In this document: positions 43,920-54,557 of the stretch, one piece after another | How the letters are laid out: the number at the start of each line of letters is the position of its first letter | Position numbering within the stretch: position 1 is the first letter of the stretch | Source of the DNA: an uncultured SAR86 cluster bacterium | Lineage (GTDB): Bacteria; Pseudomonadota; Gammaproteobacteria; Magnimaribacterales; D2472 | Length of the DNA stretch: 64,000 bases | Direction of reading: 5' to 3' | Assembly (NCBI GenBank): GCA_902511575.1 | Contig: CABXFU010000005.1 | Span: forward strand, 1 to 64,000 | The notes under the pieces: generated by a model | Database searches by the model: none | The model's input: the letters and a program-made list of their open reading frames with translations, nothing else | What the model was told of the DNA's origin: nothing | Translations under genes and position numbers: made by a program

Positions 43920-44544
43920 AAGGACGTTATTATTTTTTATTTTAATCCCTGTTTTATTTAGTTGTTCAGGTGATATAAATCAAAAAGTGATTATAGTATT
44001 TGAGAAGCCTCCAGCTTTAAAACAAGAGCAAGAATTAGTTTTAAATTTATCTAGTCAGACCTCAAAGACAAACCTATCAAAATTATTAAATAATCAAAAT
44101 TGGATTAAATCTTATTTAATTAAAAAAAATGCCTTCAAGCCCATAGAAGTATTTATTGAGACAAAAGATCCTAAATATATTTGGCAAGATAGATTTTATT
44201 TAGATGATGATTTAACTAAATTTTTATATTTTGGAGAATACCCTGAATTATTACATTTACATATACCAATTGAATTAGTTGATAAGTGGTCACAAGTAGA
44301 AGATCAAATTCAAGCAGTCATGGAAACCTATAATCTAAAAATTTTTTCCGTTTCTTATACAGAAGCAACTGGGTGGTCTTTTAATACTGCAAACAAGTTG
44401 CAAATTAATTTGGGCTCAGACCTTTCATTGGAAGTATTTCAAAAACTTTCTTTAACTTTAAAATATATTTTCGAAAAAAACTTAACTCCTAGTATTATTG
44501 ATTTAAGATACAAAGATGGAGCGGCATTAAATTATGGCAAATAA
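43909..44544 (+). CDS. ftsQ: Cell division protein FtsQ (divergent N terminus)
   Basis: FtsQ is a bitopic divisome scaffold that recruits FtsBL. The call rests on position between ddl and ftsA and on the C-terminal domain: a WIKSYLIKK strand followed by FIETKDPKYIWQD, and a final IDLRYKDGAALNYGK that matches the IDLRY end of FtsQ. The N terminus is unusual: a short hydrophobic stretch ending VLFSCSGD, a possible lipobox with Cys about 19 residues from the start, and only a short POTRA-like region. I favour ATG 43909, an 11-base overlap with ddl; ATG 43885 would add eight residues. It overlaps ftsA by 11 bases. Confidence 0.85.
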   Translation: MLSKRTLLFFILIPVLFSCSGDINQKVIIVFEKPPALKQEQELVLNLSSQTSKTNLSKLLNNQNWIKSYLIKKNAFKPIEVFIETKDPKYIWQDRFYLDDDLTKFLYFGEYPELLHLHIPIELVDKWSQVEDQIQAVMETYNLKIFSVSYTEATGWSFNTANKLQINLGSDLSLEVFQKLSLTLKYIFEKNLTPSIIDLRYKDGAALNYGK

Positions 44545-45763
44545 TGGAACAAAAGATTCCGACTATGTTGTTGGATTAGATATTGGAACCTCCAAGGTTG
44601 TTTGTATTATTGGAAGGTATGTTGATCAACATTCTATTGAAGTCATATCGATGGGGTCTTATCCGTCTAGCGGTCTTAAAAAAGGTGTAGTGGTAAATAT
44701 AGATGCTACTACAGACGCAATTCAAAAATCTATAGACCAAGCCCAGGCGTCATTTGAAGGAAAGATTAAAAATGTATATGTAGGAATCGCAGGTAATCAT
44801 ATTCGAAGTTTAAATTCTCATGGAATAGTGGGTATAAAAGATAAGGAGGTTGAAGCAAGTGATATAGATAGAGTTATTGAAGCAGCTCAAGCTGTCGCAA
44901 TACCATCGGATCAAAGAGTTCTTCATGTTCTGCCTCAAGAATATGTTATTGATAATCAAGACTCTATTAGAGAGCCACTTGGGATGTCTGGTGTTAGACT
45001 AGAATCTCATGTGCATTTAGTGACTTGTGCGAATAATGCGATTCAAAATATAGAAAAATGTGTAAAACGATGTGGGATTGGGGTAGATGGTTTTGTTTTA
45101 GAACAACTTGCTAGCTCATATTCCGTATTATCAGAGGATGAAAAAGAGCTTGGAGTGTGTTTGGTCGACATAGGTGGAGGCACTACAGATATTGCAGTCT
45201 TTAACTCTGGTTCAATATCATTTACTGGAGTGATCCCTATTGCGGGCGATCAAGTAACCAGTGATATAGCTGTTGCTTTAAGAACTCCTACTGCTCAAGC
45301 AGAGGATATAAAGCAAAAACATGGCTGCGCGGCAGCTGAACTAACTCAAGATGGAGAAACCTTAGAGGTAATGAGAGTTGGTGGCAGACCTCCGGAAGAC
45401 TTATCAAGACGATCATTGGCTGAAATTATCGAACCAAGATACGTTGAGTTGTTTGATTTAGTTAAAGCGGAAATTAAACGTAATGGTTTTGAGCATAAAA
45501 TCCCTGCAGGGATTGTGCTCACAGGTGGAACTTCAAAAATGGAAGGCGCGGTTGCCCTTGCTGAGTCTATTTTTCAAACCAGTGTAAGACTTGGTATTCC
45601 AGAGAAATTTAATGGAATGGAATCTGTTCTGAAAAATCCAATATATGCTACTGCTCTAGGTTTGGTGGGTTTTGGTTTCGATCAAATTAAGCAAGGCTAC
45701 ACTTTAGAAAATAATAAAAGTTTTTTTGATAAAGCTTTTGGCTTCTTAAAAAATAATTATTGA
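44534..45763 (+). CDS. ftsA: Cell division protein FtsA
   Basis: FtsA is the actin-like protein that tethers FtsZ to the membrane. The 409 residues include the phosphate loops GLDIGTSKVVCIIG and LVDIGGGTTDIAVF, the adenosine motif VLTGGTSKMEG, and a C-terminal amphipathic membrane-targeting helix (FFDKAFGFLKNNY). In gammaproteobacteria ftsZ usually follows; here the operon ends with ftsA, and a promoter for rpsF overlaps the stop codon. Confidence 0.97.
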   Translation: MANNGTKDSDYVVGLDIGTSKVVCIIGRYVDQHSIEVISMGSYPSSGLKKGVVVNIDATTDAIQKSIDQAQASFEGKIKNVYVGIAGNHIRSLNSHGIVGIKDKEVEASDIDRVIEAAQAVAIPSDQRVLHVLPQEYVIDNQDSIREPLGMSGVRLESHVHLVTCANNAIQNIEKCVKRCGIGVDGFVLEQLASSYSVLSEDEKELGVCLVDIGGGTTDIAVFNSGSISFTGVIPIAGDQVTSDIAVALRTPTAQAEDIKQKHGCAAAELTQDGETLEVMRVGGRPPEDLSRRSLAEIIEPRYVELFDLVKAEIKRNGFEHKIPAGIVLTGGTSKMEGAVALAESIFQTSVRLGIPEKFNGMESVLKNPIYATALGLVGFGFDQIKQGYTLENNKSFFDKAFGFLKNNY

Positions 45764-45788
45764 TTGCTGGATGCATTTGGCTTAGAAT
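45760..45788 (+). promoter_or_regulatory. Promoter of the rpsF operon
   Basis: TTGATT (45760-45765) and TAGAAT (45783-45788) are separated by exactly 17 bases, a good sigma-70 match (four and five of six). The -35 box overlaps the ftsA stop codon. A start about 50 bases before rpsF would give a leader with room for S6/S18-type control, though I do not see the known binding motif clearly. Confidence 0.6.
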
Positions 45789-45801
45789 TCACGCTCCTTG
45801 G

Positions 45802-45820
45802 TTTTTTGATGTTCAAAAAA
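45802..45820 (+). terminator. Short AT hairpin between ftsA and rpsF
   Basis: TTTTTTGA and TCAAAAAA form an 8-base inverted repeat around a TGT loop. It is A/T-only except for one G-C pair, so a weak RNA hairpin. It lies downstream of the proposed rpsF start site, so it may be a leader structure rather than a terminator for the dcw transcript. Confidence 0.3.
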
Positions 45821-45843
45821 TCTACTAACCCATAAGGAAAAAT

Positions 45844-46284
45844 ATGAACAACTACGAATTAACTTTAATACTCAATCCTGATTTATCTACTAAGTTTGAT
45901 GATTTTCAGACTAAGTTTGAAAAAACTCTTACAGATATAAACTTTAAAATTAATAAGCTTGAGAACATCGGTCGCAGGCAACTTGCTTACAGTATCTTAA
46001 ATCATAATAAAGGACACTATGCTATCTTTCAGATTGAAGGCCCCGCTGAGGCTGCTTTAGAGCTTGAGTCTAAATTAAAATACGATACATCTGTAATACG
46101 GCACCTTTTGCTTAAAGTTGATTCTCCATCTCTAGAGGATTCATTGCTGCTTGTTGAATCAAGAGAGGCAAAAAAATCACCTCAAGAAGAAGACCAGAGC
46201 CAAGAAAAACCAAAAACTCCTCCAGCAGAAACAAATACTGCGGCTGAGTCTGTTGTCAAAGAAGAATCAAAGGAAGGTGAGTAA
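45844..46284 (+). CDS. rpsF: 30S ribosomal protein S6
   Basis: S6 binds the central domain of 16S rRNA as a heterodimer with S18. The 146-residue protein has the [11 protein letters not shown] start, [23 protein letters not shown] and the IRHLLLKVD strand, followed by a long acidic tail (about residues 105-146, Glu/Lys/Pro-rich) typical of gammaproteobacteria. A one-base overlap couples it to rpsR; priB, which lies between them in E. coli, is absent. Confidence 0.97.
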   Translation: MNNYELTLILNPDLSTKFDDFQTKFEKTLTDINFKINKLENIGRRQLAYSILNHNKGHYAIFQIEGPAEAALELESKLKYDTSVIRHLLLKVDSPSLEDSLLLVESREAKKSPQEEDQSQEKPKTPPAETNTAAESVVKEESKEGE

Positions 46285-46475
46285 TGGCTGAATCTAATCA
46301 TAAAAATTTTAATTATAAGAATGTTGATCTTTTAAAAAGATATATTACTGAAACAGGAAAAATCATTCCTGCAAGAGTTTCCAATATTAGCGCTTCAGAG
46401 CAGAGAAAATTAACAAAAGCAATTAAGATTGCACGATTTTTAGCTTTACTCCCATACACAGATTCCCATAGATAA
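46284..46475 (+). CDS. rpsR: 30S ribosomal protein S18
   Basis: S18 pairs with S6 on the small-subunit platform. The 63-residue protein contains [50 protein letters not shown] split across the family's conserved blocks; key features are [15 protein letters not shown] and the basic C-terminal helix. It lies between rpsF and rplI as usual. Confidence 0.97.
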   Translation: MAESNHKNFNYKNVDLLKRYITETGKIIPARVSNISASEQRKLTKAIKIARFLALLPYTDSHR

Positions 46476-46478
46476 ATT

Positions 46479-46925
46479 ATGAAAATTATACTTTTAGATA
46501 AAATCCAAAAATTAGGTGAAATTGGAGATGTTGTTGAGGTGAGCTCAGGATATGCCAGAAATTTTCTTATTCCTAAGAAGAAAGCCATGTTCGCTTCAGA
46601 TGAAAACCTCAAGTATGTTGAAAGTAAAAAAGCCGAACTAGCCGCAGCTTCAGCAGATGAGATGGCAAATGCCCAGGGTAAAGCTGAAACAGTTTCTGGG
46701 GCTAAGGTTGAAATTAAAGTTCAAGTCACTGAAGAGGGTGCTTTGTATGGTTCAGTAGGAACTAGAGAAATCTCTGATGCATTCACTGAAATTGACCATG
46801 TTGTAGATAAAAGCGTTATCCAGTTACCTGATGGACCTTTAAAAGAACTTGGTGATTATTCAATCACTTTATTATTCCATCCTGAAGTTTCATGTGTTGT
46901 TGAGGTGTCTGTTCAACCAGAGTAG
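46479..46925 (+). CDS. rplI: 50S ribosomal protein L9
   Basis: L9 binds 23S rRNA and extends from the ribosome, helping to keep the reading frame. The 148-residue protein has the N-terminal KIILLDKIQKLGEIGDVVEV and GYARNFLIPKKKA blocks, a connecting helix, and a C-terminal domain ending VSVQPE. Length is normal. Confidence 0.97.
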   Translation: MKIILLDKIQKLGEIGDVVEVSSGYARNFLIPKKKAMFASDENLKYVESKKAELAAASADEMANAQGKAETVSGAKVEIKVQVTEEGALYGSVGTREISDAFTEIDHVVDKSVIQLPDGPLKELGDYSITLLFHPEVSCVVEVSVQPE

Positions 46926-46961
46926 TTGTTATCTTAATAATATGATGTAAGAATCATATTT

Positions 46962-48332
46962 ATGTCTAGCAAATCCATAGAAAATACAGAGCAAGTTAGA
47001 GAGCTTGAGAGGGCTATCTTAGGCGGCCTAATGCTTGAAACTGAAAGATATGATGCTGTAAGCGAGATCATTGAATTCACTGATTTTGAGGGCCAAGATC
47101 ATCAAAATATTTTTCAGTCAATGGGTGAGCTTGTTAATTCCAATAAACCCCTTGATCCATTGACGGTCTCAGATCGACTTGATAGCAAAAATCTCTTAAC
47201 AAGAGCAGGTGGTAAGAATTATTTAATTGATTTAGCTTCTACCAGTCCCTCTGCAGCTAATTTAGAAGCATATGCTGGCATGGTTAGGCAAAAATCTATT
47301 TCAAGAAGGCTAATGAAAATCAACTCTGAGATTTCTGAGCTTATTGTTAACCCTCAAGGAAAAGATGCAGCTGAATTACTTGATGAAGCTGAAACAAAAA
47401 TTTTTTCACTAAATGATGAAGCAAGTAGGACATCAACCAATATTCAGAAATTAGATGAGCTAATTCCTCAATCAATTGAAAGAATGAATGAAATTGCCAA
47501 AAATGGATCCTCTCTTCTTGGAGCTTCGACAGGGTACAAAGATATTGATAGTAAGTTACAGGGGCTACAAGATGGAGACTTGATAATTGTTGCTGCTAGA
47601 CCAAGCATGGGTAAAACAGCGTTGAGCATGAATATTGTTGAAAACTTTGTGCTTAATAAAGATATTCTTGGTGGCGTCTTAGTATTCAGTCTTGAAATGC
47701 CGGCTGAATCATTGACCACTAGATTACTAGCAAGTAACGCTAAGATTGATCAACAAAAAGTTAGATCAGCATCGATGAATCAAGCTGATCTTAAAAAGTT
47801 TATGGAGTCATCTTCAAAATTAAAAGATTTACCTCTTTATATCGACGATAGCTCAATGCTCTCACCTATGGAGTTGCGCGCAAGAGCTCGTCGAATTGCT
47901 AGACAGGAGCCCAATGGATTGTCTTTAATAGTTGTGGACTATCTTCAGTTAATGCAATTGCCTGCATCGCAAGAAAATAGAGTAAATCAAATATCAGAAA
48001 TTTCTAGATCTTTAAAGATGCTTGCTAAAGAACTTAATGTCCCTGTGATTGCATTATCTCAGTTAAATCGAGCTGTAGAACAAAGACCCAATAAACGACC
48101 CATTATGGCTGATTTAAGAGATTCAGGTGCGATTGAGCAAGATGCAGATGTAATTTTATTTATCTACAGAGACGAGGTTTATAACGAAGATTCTGAAGAG
48201 GGAAACAAGGCTGAGATTATTATTGGAAAACAAAGAAATGGACCGATCGGTAAAGTGAATCTGACTTTTCTTAAGGAATATACTAGGTTTGAAGACTTTG
48301 CTGTTGATAGCTATTACGACTCTATACAATGA
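46962..48332 (+). CDS. dnaB: Replicative DNA helicase DnaB
   Basis: DnaB is the hexameric 5'-3' helicase of the replication fork. The 456-residue protein has the N-terminal primase-binding domain (about residues 1-120), linker helix, and RecA-like ATPase with Walker A ARPSMGKTA, Walker B LIVVDYLQLM, and the VIALSQLNRAVEQRPNKRP motif. No intein. It overlaps alr by 4 bases, the same dnaB-alr order as in E. coli. Confidence 0.97.
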   Translation: MSSKSIENTEQVRELERAILGGLMLETERYDAVSEIIEFTDFEGQDHQNIFQSMGELVNSNKPLDPLTVSDRLDSKNLLTRAGGKNYLIDLASTSPSAANLEAYAGMVRQKSISRRLMKINSEISELIVNPQGKDAAELLDEAETKIFSLNDEASRTSTNIQKLDELIPQSIERMNEIAKNGSSLLGASTGYKDIDSKLQGLQDGDLIIVAARPSMGKTALSMNIVENFVLNKDILGGVLVFSLEMPAESLTTRLLASNAKIDQQKVRSASMNQADLKKFMESSSKLKDLPLYIDDSSMLSPMELRARARRIARQEPNGLSLIVVDYLQLMQLPASQENRVNQISEISRSLKMLAKELNVPVIALSQLNRAVEQRPNKRPIMADLRDSGAIEQDADVILFIYRDEVYNEDSEEGNKAEIIIGKQRNGPIGKVNLTFLKEYTRFEDFAVDSYYDSIQ

Positions 48333-49378
48333 TTGAACCAAATTCTGAGCTTGTAATTGATTATGAGCTTGTAAGAAATAATATCCAAGTTATTAAAACC
48401 AACCTACCTACCAATTGCAAAATCTTGGGCGTCATAAAAAGTAATGCTTATGGACATGATCTTGAAAAGGCTACTCAGGCATTAGATGATGCAATAGATG
48501 GATATGGTGTTGTCAGATTGGGAGAGGCTCTTAAGATAAGAGAAAACTCTTTAAAGCCAATTTTGGCTATGCAAGGCGTATATTCATCAGATGCTTATGA
48601 TTCTTTAAAACAAAATAATATCTGGTCTGTTGTCCATTCAATTTCACAATTACCACTGGCAAAGCAATACCAAGATGATTTGCTGTTTTGGATAAAAGTT
48701 AATACTGGAATGAACAGACTTGGCATTGCGATAGATGAGCTTGATCAGTTTCAATCACTTTTAAAGGATTCAAATGTTTTGATGACGCATTTAGCTTGTG
48801 CGGATCACCCAGCAGATGATCTTAATAATACTCAATTTAAGAATTTTGACTATGCTTGGGATCGGGTTGAAAATGATATGCAGCGAAGCGTATTAAATTC
48901 AGCAGGAGTATTTAATTTTCCTGATCAAGCATATGACTGGGTTAGACCAGGTATTGCAATGTATGGGGGAATTGCCTTTCCTGGTTTAAAAACTGCTATG
49001 ACGTTTAGAAGTCAAATTATCTCTATTCAATCCTTGGATCAAAATGAAAGAATTGGATATGGCGGAAGGGTAAAGACAAGCAAGCCATCTAAGATTGCTA
49101 TTGTTTATTGCGGTTACGCAGATGGTTTCCCTCAAACAGCAATAGATGGAACTTCTGTAATAGTCAACAGCCATAAATCTAAAATTATTGGAAGAGTCAG
49201 CATGGATCTTATTTCAATTGATGTGACAGAAATCCCTGATTGCAAAATTGGAGATTGGTGTGAATTGTGGTCACCTGATTTGTCAATACTAGAGAATGCT
49301 AAAAAAAATAATTTGATTTCTTACGAACTTATGACCAAAATGAGCCAAAGAGTGAAACGGCAATATCTAAATATATGA
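48329..49378 (+). CDS. alr: Alanine racemase
   Basis: Alr makes D-alanine for Ddl and peptidoglycan, using PLP. The 349-residue protein has the PLP lysine in VIKSNAYGHD (Lys37), NTGMNRLGI, and the GRVSMDLISID motif of the C-terminal domain. It overlaps both dnaB and the diiron protein gene by 4 bases (ATGA type), so these three genes are coupled. Confidence 0.95.
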   Translation: MIEPNSELVIDYELVRNNIQVIKTNLPTNCKILGVIKSNAYGHDLEKATQALDDAIDGYGVVRLGEALKIRENSLKPILAMQGVYSSDAYDSLKQNNIWSVVHSISQLPLAKQYQDDLLFWIKVNTGMNRLGIAIDELDQFQSLLKDSNVLMTHLACADHPADDLNNTQFKNFDYAWDRVENDMQRSVLNSAGVFNFPDQAYDWVRPGIAMYGGIAFPGLKTAMTFRSQIISIQSLDQNERIGYGGRVKTSKPSKIAIVYCGYADGFPQTAIDGTSVIVNSHKSKIIGRVSMDLISIDVTEIPDCKIGDWCELWSPDLSILENAKKNNLISYELMTKMSQRVKRQYLNI

Positions 49379-50454
49379 AAATAAAATATACCAAAAATAA
49401 CCCTAGAGATATTAAATTAGAGGAAGATTTACCTCCTTATATGACTGAGGGAGTTGCTAATGATATTGCGGAAATTTTTAATACGCCATTATCTGGAGCA
49501 TATAACTGGGATTACACCGTTCAGGATAACAGGATTAAAAAACTATATGAGTTAGGCAAGGAACTCAATTGGAATGTTGAAGTTGATGTGGATTGGTCCA
49601 GACCCTTTGAGTTGCTGACTGAACCGACCCCAATCTTTTGGGATGATTACGCTCCATATCAAAAATTTTCTGATGATAAAAAAGTAGAATTTTTAAATCA
49701 TCGAATTGCTTGGAGTCAGAGTCAATTTCTTCATGGGGAGCAAGGAGCTTTGTTGGTGGCTTCTCAACTCACATCTTGTGCTCCAACCTACAATGCAAAA
49801 CTCTATGCAGCATCACAAACATTTGATGAAGCTAGGCATGTGGAAGCTTTTAATAAGTATATTCAAACAAGAACAAAGCTCATGTATCCAATTGGTAATG
49901 CTTTGAAGTCAATTCTAGATAAAATTCTTACTGATCCCAGATGGGATCTGAAGTTTATTGGCATGCAAATTATTATTGAAGGATTAGCCTTGGCTGCATT
50001 TCAAACCTCAAGAGAGCTTACAAAGGATCCAGTTTTACGAGACATGCTTGGCTTGATCATTCGAGATGAGGCTAGGCACGTTACCTTTGGAATAAATTAT
50101 TTAGAAGAGTTTGTTGAAACCTTATCAGAAGATGAAAAAGAAGACCGCGCTCAATTTGCCTATGAAGCATGCTGGCTTAGCAGAGAGCGGCTTGTTTCAA
50201 TGGACGTATTTGAGCATTTTGGCTGGAATGCCGAGGATGCAAGACAATTTCAACTAAGTTCTGATATTACTAAGCATTTCCAAAAACTGCTTTTTCAAAG
50301 AGTCATGCCAAACCTTAGAAGAATTGGATTATTAAGAGATTCTGTTAAAGGTAAATTTGAAGATCTGGGTATTTTAGAATACGCTGAAGCCAAAAGTGAC
50401 GCTGAGATTGATTGGGCTGATCTATCAAGACCTTTATTTGAAGAATCTGCTTAA
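49375..50454 (+). CDS. Ferritin-like diiron oxygenase-type protein, function unknown
   Basis: I do not recognise the exact family, but the 359-residue protein has a full carboxylate-bridged diiron ligand set on a four-helix pattern: Glu122 (HGEQGAL), Glu152 and His155 (DEARH), Glu202 (IEGLAL), Glu232 and His235 (DEARH). This is the E/ExxH/E/ExxH plan of ribonucleotide reductase R2, bacterial multicomponent monooxygenases, fatty acid desaturases and AurF-like N-oxygenases. It could be an O2-dependent oxidase or oxygenase. The length exceeds a plain ferritin. It is coupled to alr by a 4-base overlap and precedes pyrG. No reductase partner is nearby. Confidence 0.8.
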   Translation: MKIKYTKNNPRDIKLEEDLPPYMTEGVANDIAEIFNTPLSGAYNWDYTVQDNRIKKLYELGKELNWNVEVDVDWSRPFELLTEPTPIFWDDYAPYQKFSDDKKVEFLNHRIAWSQSQFLHGEQGALLVASQLTSCAPTYNAKLYAASQTFDEARHVEAFNKYIQTRTKLMYPIGNALKSILDKILTDPRWDLKFIGMQIIIEGLALAAFQTSRELTKDPVLRDMLGLIIRDEARHVTFGINYLEEFVETLSEDEKEDRAQFAYEACWLSRERLVSMDVFEHFGWNAEDARQFQLSSDITKHFQKLLFQRVMPNLRRIGLLRDSVKGKFEDLGILEYAEAKSDAEIDWADLSRPLFEESA

Positions 50455-50508
50455 CTTAGTTTTTATTAGGGCTAGAATCTGATATTCTGTATTCCCATCA
50501 TAACTTAA

Positions 50509-52978
<2,470 letters not shown>

Positions 52979-52979
<1 letters not shown>

Positions 52980-54268
52980 TGTCAATCATTAACTCTATCC
53001 AGGCAATTCAAATCATAGATTCTCGAGGAACTCCAACAGTTTCTTGCAAGGTAACTTTAGATAATGGTATTTATGCAACTTCAATGGTTCCTAGTGGAGC
53101 GTCTACAGGGTCTAGAGAGGCTTTAGAGCTAAGAGATGGTGCTTCAACTTACAAGGGCAAAGGAGTCACTAAAGCCGTAGCAAATATTCATGAAATCATA
53201 GCTCCTGCATTAGTTGGTATGGATGTAACTAATCAGCAAGAAATTGATGAAACAATGCTTGCTTTAGATGGAACTTCATCTAAATCAAAACTCGGTGCTA
53301 ATGCGATTTTAGGTGTCTCATTGGCAGTCTTGGATGCTGGGTCAAAAACATTGGAGTTACCTTTGTATGAACACATAAATCAAGTCTTTGCTAATATCAA
53401 TGGTGAAAAACCAAGGATGCAAATGCCGACTCCAATGTTAAATATTATCAATGGCGGTGAGCATGCTGATAATAATATTGATATTCAGGAGTTTATGATC
53501 ATGCCTATTGGAGCTAATAATTTCTCTCAGGCTATGCAATGGGCTACAGAAATATACTCTGATCTAAAGAATATTTTGAATGCAAAAGGTTTAAGCACTA
53601 GTGTTGGAGATGAAGGAGGGTTTGCTCCGAACCTTCAGTCCAATCAAGAGGCGATTGAGCTTATTATTCAAGCTATTAGAAATAATAACCTTACCGAGGG
53701 TAAGGATGTTGGAATAGCTTTAGATTGTGCTGCTTCAGAGTTTTATAACAACGGTATTTATAATCTTCAAGGAGAATCTATCAAGTTGAACTCCAGTGAA
53801 TTTACCAACTATCTATCCGAGTTGACTCGTCAATACCCTATATTTTCTATAGAAGATGGGATGGATGAGAGTGATTTTGAGGGATGGAAAAACCTCAACA
53901 AAGCTTTAGGAGATAGTTGTCAATTAGTTGGAGATGACCTGTTTGTAACCAATGTAGCTGAGCTTCAAAGAGGAATTGATGATTCTCTAGCAAACTCCAT
54001 CCTCATTAAATTTAATCAAATCGGAACTATTACAGAAACTATGAAAACTATCCACCTGGGTAATCAGCATGGATTTAAATCGATTATTTCTCACAGATCA
54101 GGTGAAACAGAAGATAGTACAATTGCAGATCTTTGTGTGGGCTTGGGCACAGGTCAAATTAAAACAGGCGCACCTTGCAGATCTGACAGGGTGGCAAAAT
54201 ATAATAGATTGCTTTGGATTGAGGCTGAGCAATCTGATCTACCTTTTGCCAAAAATGTTATTGGTTAA
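52979..54268 (+). CDS. eno: Enolase
   Basis: Enolase converts 2-phosphoglycerate to PEP, and part of that PEP is used directly by KdsA and MurA. The 429-residue protein has SRGTPTV, GASTGSREALELRD, MPTPMLNIINGGEHADN, VGDEGGFAPN, the metal-binding EDGMDESD and GDDLFVTN, and SHRSGETEDSTIADL. Its last 14 bases overlap ftsB. The order pyrG-kdsA-eno-ftsB is classic gammaproteobacterial. Confidence 0.98.
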
Positions 54269-54557
54269 ATTTTTAAATTTACTAGTTTTTTCTTTGATAA
54301 TCGTAGCTTTATATAATCTTTTTTTTGGCATTGATAGTAAAAGAAATTTTTTAGCTCTTCAAAAAGAAAATCAAGAGCTGCTATTAAAAAATAAAGCTCT
54401 CGCAAAAGAAAATAATTTGCTGGAGTTAGGCATTCAAAGCAAACAAAAAAATGATGCTCATGCAGAAAAGTTTGCAAGGGAAGAGTTAAATTTAATCTAT
54501 CAAGACGAGCAATTTCTTAAATTCGAAGAGAACAAGCCTAATGAACCACAGCAATAA
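54255..54557 (+). CDS. ftsB: Cell division protein FtsB
   Basis: FtsB is a small bitopic divisome protein that forms a coiled coil with FtsL and docks on FtsQ. The 100-residue protein has a membrane helix (about residues 4-22), a coiled coil rich in Leu/Lys/Glu (about 30-65) and a C-terminal tail with REELNLIYQDEQFLKF, which resembles the FtsB end. I placed the start at ATG 54255, inside the end of eno; the open frame runs back further but that part is only the eno shadow. It overlaps ispD by 17 bases. Confidence 0.88.
   Translation: MLLVKFLNLLVFSLIIVALYNLFFGIDSKRNFLALQKENQELLLKNKALAKENNLLELGIQSKQKNDAHAEKFAREELNLIYQDEQFLKFEENKPNEPQQ

Noticed and set aside
50474-50488. AGAAT-CTGAT-ATTCT inverted repeat upstream of pyrG
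   Set aside because: Five-base AT-rich arms are expected by chance; I could not fit a convincing promoter or known pyrG attenuator.
54069-54254. Long N-terminal extension of ftsB inside eno
   Set aside because: It is the out-of-frame shadow of enolase; the real protein starts at the membrane-helix ATG at 54255.
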